NCBI GenBank assembly: GCA_026315105.1
Contig: JAOYRU010002311.1
Span: 184,001-248,000 of the forward strand
Source: Locusta migratoria
Taxonomy: Eukaryota; Arthropoda; Insecta; Orthoptera; Acrididae
Length of the DNA: 64,000 bases
Direction: 5' to 3'
Both the position numbers and the translations under genes were made by a program. This document shows positions 51,619 to 62,901 of the stretch, piece after piece (position 1 is the stretch's first letter; each line of letters starts with the position of its first letter). Under the pieces are notes generated by a model. It saw nothing but the letters and a program-made list of their open reading frames with translations, had not been told where the DNA came from and made no database searches.

Positions 51619-52942
51619 TTTCTCATGAAATTAACAAAAAAATTCTATACAAATTTAGGAATAAACAGCAAAAACCATTAAAAAATCGAAATGAAAACAT
51701 TCTTGGTTTAAAATGTCTGCAACGCAGTAAGCGTCCAGGCAGTACAGACAAGAGTACTGCAGTTTAACAAAACACAACTCCTGGAGAGGGAGCAGAGCGG
51801 CGCCAGGGCGGCCGCCGGAGACCACGGCCCGCCACCTGACCGCCTCCACACTCCACATTTAATATATACATGTTTTTTTTTTGTTTGTTTCTCATGAAAT
51901 TAACAAAAAAATTCTATACAAATTTAGGAATAAACAGCAAAAACCATTAAAAAATCGAAATGAAAACATTCTTGGTTTAAAATGTCTGCAACGCAGTAAG
52001 CGTCCAGGCAGTACAGACAAGAGTACTGCAGTTTAACAAAACACAACTCCTGGAGAGGGAGCAGAGCGGCGCCAGGGCGGCCGCCGGAGACCACGGCCCG
52101 CCACCTGACCGCCTCCACACTCCACATTTAATATATACATGTTTTTTTTTGTTTGTTTCTCATGAAATTAACAAAAAAATTCTATACAAATTTAGGAATA
52201 AACAGCAAAAACCATTAAAAAATCGAAATGAAAACATTCTTGGTTTAAAATGTCTGCAACGCAGTAAGCGTCCAGGCAGTACAGACAAGAGTACTGCAGT
52301 TTAACAAAACACAACTCCTGGAGAGGGAGCAGAGCGGCGCCAGGGCGGCCGCCGGAGACCACGGCCCGCCACCTGACCGCCTCCACACTCCACATTTAAT
52401 ATATACATGTTTTTTTTTGTTTGTTTCTCATGAAATTAACAAAAAAATTCTATACAAATTTAGGAATAAACAGCAAAAACCATTAAAAAATCGAAATGAA
52501 AACATTCTTGGTTTAAAATGTCTGCAACGCAGTAAGCGTCCAGGCAGTACAGACAAGAGTACTGCAGTTTAACAAAACACAACTCCTGGAGAGGGAGCAG
52601 AGCGGCGCCAGGGCGGCCGCCGGAGACCACGGCCCGCCACCTGACCGCCTCCACACTCCACATTTAATATATACATGTTTTTTTTTTGTTTGTTTCTCAT
52701 GAAATTAACAAAAAAATTCTATACAAATTTAGGAATAAACAGCAAAAACCATTAAAAAATCGAAATGAAAACATTCTTGGTTTAAAATGTCTGCAACGCA
52801 GTAAGCGTCCAGGCAGTACAGACAAGAGTACTGCAGTTTAACAAAACACAACTCCTGGAGAGGGAGCAGAGCGGCGCCAGGGCGGCCGCCGGAGACCACG
52901 GCCCGCCACCTGACCGCCTCCACACTCCACATTTAATATATA

Positions 52943-52944
<2 letters not shown>

Positions 52945-52984
<40 letters not shown>
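52945..52984. repeat. Expanded T tract, 40 T, leading G lost
   Basis: The usual ACATG before the tract reads ACAT, so the run includes the former G position. The next unit has CCTCCTCACTCC (about 53211-53222). Confidence 0.85.
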
Positions 52985-52985
<1 letters not shown>

Positions 52986-54053
52986 TTTCTCATGAAATTA
53001 ACAAAAAAATTCTATACAAATTTAGGAATAAACAGCAAAAACCATTAAAAAATCGAAATGAAAACATTCTTGGTTTAAAATGTCTGCAACGCAGTAAGCG
53101 TCCAGGCAGTACAGACAAGAGTACTGCAGTTTAACAAAACACAACTCCTGGAGAGGGAGCAGAGCGGCGCCAGGGCGGCCGCCGGAGACCACGGCCCGCC
53201 ACCTGACCGCCTCCTCACTCCACATTTAATATATACATGTTTTTTTTTTTTTGTTTGTTTCTCATGAAATTAACAAAAAAATTCTATACAAATTTAGGAA
53301 TAAACAGCAAAAACCATTAAAAAATCGAAATGAAAACATTCTTGGTTTAAAATGTCTGCAACGCAGTAAGCGTCCAGGCAGTACAGACAAGAGTACTGCA
53401 GTTTAACAAAACACAACTCCTGGAGAGGGAGCAGAGCGGCGCCAGGGCGGCCGCCGGAGACCACGGCCCGCCACCTGACCGCCTCCACACTCCACATTTA
53501 ATATATACATGTTTTTTTTTTTTGTTTGTTTCTCATGAAATTAACAAAAAAATTCTATACAAATTTAGGAATAAACAGCAAAAACCATTAAAAAATCGAA
53601 ATGAAAACATTCTTGGTTTAAAATGTCTGCAACGCAGTAAGCGTCCAGGCAGTACAGACAAGAGTACTGCAGTTTAACAAAACACAACTCCTGGAGAGGG
53701 AGCAGAGCGGCGCCAGGGCGGCCGCCGGAGACCACGGCCCGCCACCTGACCGCCTCCACACTCCACATTTAATATATACATGTTTTTTTTTTTTTGTTTG
53801 TTTCTCATGAAATTAACAAAAAAATTCTATACAAATTTAGGAATAAACAGCAAAAACCATTAAAAAATCGAAATGAAAACATTCTTGGTTTAAAATGTCT
53901 GCAACGCAGTAAGCGTCCAGGCAGTACAGACAAGAGTACTGCAGTTTAACAAAACACAACTCCTGGAGAGGGAGCAGAGCGGCGCCAGGGCGGCCGCCGG
54001 AGACCACGGCCCGCCACCTGACCGCCTCCACACTCCACATTTAATATATACAT

Positions 54054-54054
<1 letters not shown>

Positions 54055-54092
<38 letters not shown>
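54055..54092. repeat. Expanded T tract, 38 T
   Basis: Pure T38 then GTTTCTC. The adjoining stretch has AAAAAACTCTATAC for AAAAAATTCTATAC (about 54111-54124). Confidence 0.85.
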
Positions 54093-54093
<1 letters not shown>

Positions 54094-54398
54094 TTTCTCA
54101 TGAAATTAACAAAAAAACTCTATACAAATTTAGGAATAAACAGCAAAAACCATTAAAAAATCGAAATGAAAACATTCTTGGTTTAAAATGTCTGCAACGC
54201 AGTAAGCGTCCAGGCAGTACAGACAAGAGTACTGCAGTTTAACAAAACACAACTCCTGGAGAGGGAGCAGAGCGGCGCCAGGGCGGCCGCCGGAGACCAC
54301 GGCCCGCCACCTGACCGCCTCCACACTCCACATTTAATATATACATGTTTTTTTTTTGTTTGTTTCTCATGAAATTAACAAAAAAATTCTATACAAAT

Positions 54399-54667
54399 TT
54401 AGGAATAAACAGCAAAAACCATTAAAAAATCGAAATGAAAACATTCTTGGTTTAAAATGTCTGCAACGCAGTAAGCGTCCAGGCAGTACAGACAAGAGTA
54501 CTGCAGTTTAACAAAACACAACTCCTGGAGAGGGAGCAGAGCGGCGCCAGGGCGGCCGCCGGAGACCACGGCCCGCTACCTGACCGCCTCCACACTCCAC
54601 ATTTAATATATACATGTTTTTGTTTTGTTTGTTTCTCATGAAATTAACAAAAAAATTCTATACAAAT
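54399..54667. repeat. Unit with GCCCGCTACC in the CTCF-like core
   Basis: CCGCCACCTG becomes CCGCTACCTG near 54575-54584, breaking both the E-box and the CTCF-like core. This is one of very few copies with a change there. Its T tract is T5-G-T4-G. Confidence 0.85.
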
Positions 54668-56046
54668 TTAGGAATAAACAGCAAAAACCATTAAAAAATC
54701 AAAATGAAAACATTCTTGGTTTAAAATGTCTGCAACGCAGTAAGCGTCCAGGCAGTACAGACAAGAGTACTGCAGTTTAACAAAACACAACTCCTGGAGA
54801 GGGAGCAGAGCGGCGCCAGGGCGGCCGCCGGAGACCACGGCCCGCCACCTGACCGCCTCCACACTCCACATTTAATATATACATGTTTTTTGTTTTGTTT
54901 GTTTCTCATGAAATTAACAAAAAAATTCTATACAAATTTAGGAATAAACAGCAAAAACCATTAAAAAATCAAAATGAAAACATTCTTGGTTTAAAATGTC
55001 TGCAACGCAGTAAGCGTCCAGGCAGTACAGACAAGAGTACTGCAGTTTAACAAAACACAACTCCTGGAGAGGGAGCAGAGCGGCGCCAGGGCGGCCGCCG
55101 GAGACCACGGCCCGCCACCTGACCGCCTCCACACTCCACATTTAATATATACATGTTTTTTTTTTGTTTGTTTCTCATGAAATTAACAAAAAAATTCTAT
55201 ACAAATTTAGGAATAAACAGCAAAAACCATTAAAAAATCGAAATGAAAACATTCTTGGTTTAAAATGTCTGCAACGCAGTAAGCGTCCAGGCAGTACAGA
55301 CAAGAGTACTGCAGTTTAACAAAACACAACTCCTGGAGAGGGAGCAGAGCGGCGCCAGGGCGGCCGCCGGAGACCACGGCCCGCCACCTGACCGCCTCCA
55401 CACTCCACATTTAATATATACATGTTTTTTGTTTTGTTTGTTTCTCATGAAATTAACAAAAAAATTCTATACAAATTTAGGAATAAACAGCAAAAACTAT
55501 TAAAAAATCAAAATGAAAACATTCTTGGTTTAAAATGTCTGCAACGCAGTAAGCGTCCAGGCAGTACAGACAAGAGTACTGCAGTTTAACAAAACACAAC
55601 TCCTGGAGAGGGAGCAGAGCGGCGCCAGGGCGGCCGCCGGAGACCACGGCCCGCCACCTGACCGCCTCCACACTCCACATTTAATATATACATGTTTTTT
55701 TTTTGTTTGTTTCTCATGAAATTAACAAAAAAATTCTATACAAATTTAGGAATAAACAGCAAAAACCATTAAAAAATCGAAATGAAAACATTCTTGGTTT
55801 AAAATGTCTGCAACGCAGTAAGCGTCCAGGCAGTACAGACAAGAGTACTGCAGTTTAACAAAACACAACTCCTGGAGAGGGAGCAGAGCGGCGCCAGGGC
55901 GGCCGCCGGAGACCACGGCCCGCCACCTGACCGCCTCCACACTCCACATTTAATATATACATGTTTTTTGTTTTGTTTGTTTCTCATGAAATTAACAAAA
56001 AAATTCTATACAAATTTAGGAATAAACAGCAAAAACCATTAAAAAA
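54617..56046. repeat. Two-unit higher-order repeat, 539-bp period
   Basis: An extra G breaks the T tract: T5-G-T4-G at 54617, then T6-G-T4-G at 54886, 55425 and 55964. The last three are exactly 539 bp apart, with ordinary T10 tracts between them. ATCAAAATG replaces ATCGAAATG (loss of a CpG) at 54701, 54971 and 55510, the latter two also 539 bp apart. Variant pairs alternate in step, so the copying unit here is a dimer. Confidence 0.88.
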
Positions 56047-57930
56047 TCGAAATGAAAACATTCTTGGTTTAAAATGTCTGCAACGCAGTAAGCGTCCATG
56101 CAGTACAGACAAGAGTACTGCAGTTTAACAAAACACAACTCCTGGAGAGGGAGCAGAGCGGCGCCAGGGCGGCCGCCGGAGACCACGGCCCGCCACCTGA
56201 CCGCCTCCACACTCCACATTTAATATATACATGTTTTTTTTTTTTTTTTGTTTGTTTCTCATGAAATTAACAAAAAAATTCTATACAAATTTAGGAATAA
56301 ACAGCAAAAACCATTAAAAAATCGAAATGAAAACATTCTTGGTTTAAAATGTCCGCAACGCAGTAAGCGTCCAGGCAGTACAGACAAGAGTACTGCAGTT
56401 TAACAAAACACAACTCCTTGAGAGGGAGCAGAGCGGCGCCAGGGCGGCCGCCGGAGACCACGGCCCGCCACCTGACCGCCTCCACACTCCACATTTAATA
56501 TATACATGTTTTTTTTTTTTTTTTTTTTTTGTTTCTCATGAAATTAACAAAAAAATTCTATACAAATTTAGGAATAAACAGCAAAAACCATTAAAAAATC
56601 GAAATGAAAACATTCTTGGTTTAAAATGTCTGCAACGCAGTAAGCGTCCAGGCAGTACAGACAAGAGTACTGCAGTTTAACAAAACACAACTCCTGGAGA
56701 GGGAGCAGAGCGGCGCCAGGGCGGCCGCCGGAGACCACGGCCCGCCACCTGACCGCCTCCACACTCCACATTTAATATATACATGTTTTTTTTTTTTGTT
56801 TGTTTCTCATGAAATTAACAAAAAAATTCTATACAAATTTAGGAATAAACAGCAAAAACCATTAAAAAATCGAAATGAAAACATTCTTGGTTTAAAATGT
56901 CTGCAACGCAGTAAGCGTCCAGGCAGTACAGACAAGAGTACTGCAGTTTAACAAAACACAACTCCTGGAGAGGGAGCAGAGCGGCGCCAGGGCGGCCGCC
57001 GGAGACCACGGCCCGCCACCTGACCGCCTCCACACTCCACATTTAATATATACATGTTTTTTTTTTTTTTTTGTTTGTTTCTCATGAAATTAACAAAAAA
57101 ATTCTATACAAATTTAGGAATAAACAGCAAAAACCATTAAAAAATCGAAATGAAAACATTCTTGGTTTAAAATGTCTGCAACGCAGTAAGCGTCCAGGCA
57201 GTACAGACAAGAGTACTGCAGTTTAACAAAACACAACTCCTGGAGAGGGAGCAGAGCGGCGCCAGGGCGGCCGCCGGAGACCACGGCCCGCCACCTGACC
57301 GCCTCCACACTCCACATTTAATATATACATGTTTTTTTTTTTTTTTTTTTTGTTTCTCATGAAATTAACAAAAAAATTCTATACAAATTTAGGAATAAAC
57401 AGCAAAAACCATTAAAAAATCGAAATGAAAACATTCTTGGTTTAAAATGTCTGCAACGCAGTAAGCGTCCAGGCAGTACAGACAAGAGTACTGCAGTTTA
57501 ACAAAACACAACTCCTGGAGAGGGAGCAGAGCGGCGCCAGGGCGGCCGCCGGAGACCACGGCCCGCCACCTGACCGCCTCCACACTCCACATTTAATATA
57601 TACATGTTTTTTTTTTTTGTTTGTTTCTCATGAAATTAACAAAAAAATTCTATACAAATTTAGGAATAAACAGCAAAAACCATTAAAAAATCGAAATGAA
57701 AACATTCTTGGTTTAAAATGTCTGCAACGCAGTAAGCGTCCAGGCAGTACAGACAAGAGTACTGCAGTTTAACAAAACACAACTCCTGGAGAGGGAGCAG
57801 AGCGGCGCCAGGGCGGCCGCCGGAGACCACGGCCCGCCACCTGACCGCCTCCACACTCCACATTTAATATATACATGTTTTTTTTTTTTGTTTGTTTCTC
57901 ATGAAATTAACAAAAAAATTCTATACAAAT
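56047..57930. repeat. Transition units with medium T tracts
   Basis: Units of 271-277 bp with T12-T22; two (tracts about 56509-56530 and 57332-57351) have only one G interruption. Private changes are GTCCATGCAG at about 56094, TGTCCGCAAC at about 56350 and CTCCTTGAG at about 56414. Confidence 0.85.
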
Positions 57931-60849
57931 TTAGGAATAAACAGCAAAAACCATTAAAAAATCGAAATGAAAACATTCTTGGTTTAAAATGTCCGCAACG
58001 CAGTGAGCGTCCAGGCAGTACAGACAAGAGTACTGCAGTTTAACAAAACACAACTCCTGGAGAGGGAGCAGAGCGGCGCCAGGGCGGCCGCCGGAGACCA
58101 CGGCCCGCCACCTGACCGCCTCCACACTCCACATTTAATATATACATGTTTTTTTTTTTTTTTTTGTTTGTTTCTCATGAAATTAACAAAAAAATTCTAT
58201 ACAAATTTAGGAATAAACAGCAAAAACCATTAAAAAATCGAAATGAAAACATTCTTGGTTTAAAATGTCCGCAACGCAGTGAGCGTCCAGGCAGTACAGA
58301 CAAGAGTACTGCAGTTTAACAAAACACAACTCCTGGAGAGGGAGCAGAGCGGCGCCAGGGCGGCCGCCGGAGACCACGGCCCGCCACCTGACCGCCTCCA
58401 CACTCCACATTTAATATATACATGTTTTTTTTTTTTGTTTGTTTCTCATGAAATTAACAAAAAAATTCTATACAAATTTAGGAATAAACAGCAAAAGCCA
58501 TTAAAAAATCGAAATGAAAACATTCTTGGTTTAAAATGTCCGCAACGCAGTAAGCGTCCAGGCAGTACAGACAAGAGTACTGCAGTTTAACAAAACACAA
58601 CTCCTGGATAGGGAGCAGAGCGGCGCCAGGGCGGCCGCCGGAGACCACGGCCCGCCACCTGACCGCCTCCACACTCCACATTTAATATATACATGTTTTT
58701 TTTTGTTTGTTTCTCATGAAATTAACAAAAAAATTCTATACAAATTTAGGAATAAACAGCAAAAACCATTAAAAAATCGAAATGAAAACATTCTTGGTTT
58801 AAAATGTCTGCAACGCAGTAAGCGTCCAGGCAGTACAGACAAGAGTACTGCAGTTTAACAAAACACAACTCCTGGAGAGGGAGCAGAGCGGCGCCAGGGC
58901 GGCCGCCGGAGACCACGGCCCGCCACCTGACCGCCTCCACACTCCACATTTAATATATACATGTTTTTTTTTTTTTGTTTCTCATGAAATTAACAAAAAA
59001 ATTCTATACAAATTTAGGAATAGACAGCAAAAACCATTAAAAAATCGAAATGAAAACATTCTTGGTTTAAAATGTCCGCAACGCAGTGAGCGTCCAGGCA
59101 GTACAGACAAGAGTACTGCAGTTTAACAAAACACAACTCCTGGAGAGGGAGCAGAGCGGCGCCAGGGCGGCCGCCGGAGACCACGGCCCGCCACCTGACC
59201 GCCTCCACACTCCACATTTAATATATACATGTTTTTTTTTTTTTTTTTGTTTCTCATGAAATTAACAAAAAAATTCTATACAAATTTAGGAATAAACAGC
59301 AAAAGCCATTAAAAAATCGAAATGAAAACATTCTTGGTTTAAAATGTCCGCAACGCAGTAAGCGTCCAGGCAGTACAGACAAGAGTACTGCAGTTTAACA
59401 AAACACAACTCCTGGAGAGGGAGCAGAGCGGCGCCAGGGCGGCCGCCGGAGACCACGGCCCGCCACCTGACCGCCTCCACACTCCACATTTAATATATAC
59501 ATGTTTTTTTTTTTGTTTGTTTCTCATGAAATTAACAAAAAAATTCTATACAAATTTAGGAATAAACAGCAAAAACCATTAAAAAATCGAAATGAAAACA
59601 TTCTTGGTTTAAAATGTCCGCAACGCAGTAAGCGTCCAGGCAGTACAGACAAGAGTACTGCAGTTTAACAAAACACAACTCCTGGAGAGGGAGCAGAGCG
59701 GCGCCAGGGCGGCCGCCGGAGACCACGGCCCGCCACCTGACCGCCTCCACACTCCACATTTAATATATACATGTTTTTTTTTTGTTTGTTTCTCATGAAA
59801 TTAACAAAAAAATTCTATACAAATTTAGGAATAAACAGCAAAAACCATTAAAAAATCGAAATGAAAACATTCTTGGTTTAAAATGTCCGCAACGCAGTAA
59901 GCGTCCAGGCAGTACAGACAAGAGTACTGCAGTTTAACAAAACACAACTCCTGGAGAGGGAGCAGAGCGGCGCCAGGGCGGCCGCCGGAGACCACGGCCC
60001 GCCACCTGACCGCCTCCACACTCCACATTTAATATATACATGTTTTTTTTTTGTTTGTTTCTCATGAAATTAACAAAAAAATTCTATACAAATTTAGGAA
60101 TAAACAGCAAAAACCATTAAAAAATCGAAATGAAAACATTCTGGGTTTAAAATGTCCGCAACGCAGTAAGCGTCCAGGCAGTACAGACAAGAGTACTGCA
60201 GTTTAACAAAACACAACTCCTGGAGAGGGAGCAGAGCGGCGCCAGGGCGGCCGCCGGAGACCACGGCCCGCCACCTGACCGCCTCCACACTCCACATTTA
60301 ATATATACATGTTTTTTTTTTTTTTTGTTTCTCATGAAATTAACAAAAAAATTCTATACAAATTTAGGAATAAACAGCAAAAACCATTAAAAAATCGAAA
60401 TGAAAACATTCTTGGTTTAAAATGTCCGCAACGCAGTAAGCGTCCAGGCAGTACAGACAAGAGTACTGCAGTTTAACAAAACACAACTCCTGGAGAGGGA
60501 GCAGAGCGGCGCCAGGGCGGCCGCCGGAGACCACGGCCCGCCACCTGACCGCCTCCACACTCCACATTTAATATATACATGTTTTTTTTTTGTTTGTTTC
60601 TCATGAAATTAACAAAAAAATTCTATACAAATTTAGGAATAAACAGCAAAAACCATTAAAAAATCGAAATGAAAACATTCTTGGTTTAAAATGTCCGCAA
60701 CGCAGTAAGCGTCCAGGCAGTACAGACAAGAGTACTGCAGTTTAACAAAACACAACTCCTGGAGAGGGAGCAGAGCGGCGCCAGGGCGGCCGCCGGAGAC
60801 CACGGCCCGCCACCTGACCGCCTCTACACTCCACATTTAATATATACAT

Positions 60850-60850
<1 letters not shown>

Positions 60851-60890
<40 letters not shown>
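60851..60890. repeat. Expanded T tract, 40 T, no interruptions
   Basis: T40 runs straight into CTCATG: both G interruptions are gone. First of five consecutive T tracts of this type. Confidence 0.85.
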
Positions 60891-61140
60891 CTCATGAAAT
60901 TAACAAAAAAATTCTATACAAATTTAGGAATAAACAGCAAAAACCATTAAAAAATCGAAATGAAAACATTCTGGGTTTAAAATGTCCGCAACGCAGTAAG
61001 CGTCCAGGCAGTACAGACAAGAGTACTGCAGTTTAACAAAACACAACTCCTGGAGAGGGAGCAGAGCGGCGCCAGGGCGGCCGCCGGAGACCACGGCCCG
61101 CCACCTGACCGCCTCCACACTCCACATTTAATATATACAT

Positions 61141-61141
<1 letters not shown>

Positions 61142-61181
<40 letters not shown>
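61142..61181. repeat. Expanded T tract, 40 T, no interruptions
   Basis: T40 directly followed by CTCATG, same length as the preceding unit's tract. Confidence 0.85.
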
Positions 61182-61432
61182 CTCATGAAATTAACAAAAA
61201 AATTCTATACAAATTTAGGAATAAACAGCAAAAACCATTAAAAAATCGAAATGAAAACATTCTTGGTTTAAAATGTCCGCAACGCAGTAAGCGTCCAGGC
61301 AGTACAGACAAGAGTACTGCAGTTTAACAAAACACAACTCCTGGAGAGGGAGCAGAGCGGCGCCAGGGCGGCCGCCGGAGACCACGGCCCGCCACCTGAC
61401 CGCCTCCACACTCCACATTTAATATATACATG

Positions 61433-61450
61433 TTTTTTTTTTTTTTTTTT
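61433..61450. repeat. T tract of 18, no interruptions
   Basis: T18 directly followed by CTCATG: an uninterrupted allele that is short, so loss of the G alone does not force great length. Confidence 0.85.
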
Positions 61451-61700
61451 CTCATGAAATTAACAAAAAAATTCTATACAAATTTAGGAATAAACAGCAA
61501 AAACCATTAATAAATCGAAATGAAAACATTCTTGGTTTAAAATGTCCGCAACGCAGTAAGCGTCCAGGCAGTACAGACAAGAGTACTGCAGTTTAACAAA
61601 ACACAACTCCTGGAGAGGGAGCAGAGCGGCGCCAGGGCGGCCGCCGGAGACCACGGCCCGCCACCTGACCGCCTCCACACTCCACATTTAATATATACAT

Positions 61701-61701
<1 letters not shown>

Positions 61702-61752
<51 letters not shown>
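61702..61752. repeat. Expanded T tract, 51 T, no interruptions
   Basis: T51 directly followed by CTCATG; the containing unit is 302 bp. Confidence 0.85.
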
Positions 61753-62002
61753 CTCATGAAATTAACAAAAAAATTCTATACAAATTTAGGAATAAACAGC
61801 AAAAACCATTAAAAAATCGAAATGAAAACATTCTTGGTTTAAAATGTCCGCAACGCAGTAAGCGTCCAGGCAGTACAGACAAGAGTACTGCAGTTTAACA
61901 AAACACAACTCCTGGAGAGGGAGCAGAGCGGCGCCAGGGCGGCCGCCGGAGACCACGGCCCGCCACCTGACCGCCTCCACACTCCACATTTAATATATAC
62001 AT

Positions 62003-62003
<1 letters not shown>

Positions 62004-62045
<42 letters not shown>
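62004..62045. repeat. Expanded T tract, 42 T, no interruptions
   Basis: T42 then CTCATAAAATT, a G-to-A change shared with the next unit. Confidence 0.85.
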
Positions 62046-62295
62046 CTCATAAAATTAACAAAAAAATTCTATACAAATTTAGGAATAAACAGCAAAAACC
62101 ATTAAAAAATCGAAATGAAAACATTCTTGGTTTAAAATGTCCGCAACGCAGTAAGCGTCCAGGCAGTACAGACAAGAGTACTGCAGTTTAACAAAACACA
62201 ACTCCTGGAGAGGGAGCAGAGCGGCGCCAGGGCGGCCGCCGGAGACCACGGCCCGCCACCTGACCGCCTCCACACTCCACATTTAATATATACAT

Positions 62296-62296
<1 letters not shown>

Positions 62297-62329
<33 letters not shown>
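62297..62329. repeat. Expanded T tract, 33 T, no interruptions
   Basis: T33 then CTCATAAAATT. The following unit has both G interruptions and a T9 tract. Confidence 0.85.
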
Positions 62330-62901
62330 CTCATAAAATTAACAAAAAAATTCTATACAAATTTAGGAATAAACAGCAAAAACCATTAAAAAATCGAAAT
62401 GAAAACATTCTTGGTTTAAAATGTCCGCAACGCAGTAAGCGTCCAGGCAGTACAGACAAGAGTACTGCAGTTTAACAAAACACAACTCCTGGAGAGGGAG
62501 CAGAGCGGCGCCAGGGCGGCCGCCGGAGACCACGGCCCGCCACCTGACCGCCTCCACACTCCACATTTAATATATACATGTTTTTTTTTGTTTGTTTCTC
62601 ATGAAATTAACAAAAAAATTCTATACAAATTTAGGAATAAACAGCAAAAACCATTAATAAATCGAAATGAAAACATTCTTGGTTTAAAATGTCCGCAACG
62701 CAGTAAGCGTCCAGGCAGTACAGACAAGAGTACTGCAGTTTAACAAAACACAACTCCTGGAGAGGGAGCAGAGCGGCGCCAGGGCGGCCGCCGGAGACCA
62801 CGGCCCGCCACCTGACCGCCTCCACACTCCACATTTAATATATACATGTTTTTTTTTTTTGTTTGTTTCTCATGAAATTAACAAAAAAATTCTATACAAA
62901 T

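Larger units (their letters stand above)
57931..62901. repeat. TGTCCG subfamily block
   Basis: Nearly every unit reads TGTCCGCAAC instead of TGTCTGCAAC, adding one CpG; the unit at 58746 is the clear exception. Secondary variants recur at multi-unit spacing: CAGTGAGCG near 58004, 58280 and 59088; AAAAGCCATT near 58494 and 59302; TTCTGGGTTT near 60140 and 60970; ATTAATAAATCG near 61507 and 62655; CTCATAAAATT near 62047 and 62331. After 62.9 kb units return to TGTCTG. Confidence 0.88.

Noticed and set aside
58279..58590. A 103-codon + strand ORF spanning two units
   Set aside because: It exists because of an AGTGAGCG substitution that removes a stop and because of the T-tract frame; it reads through a unit boundary and matches nothing I recognise.
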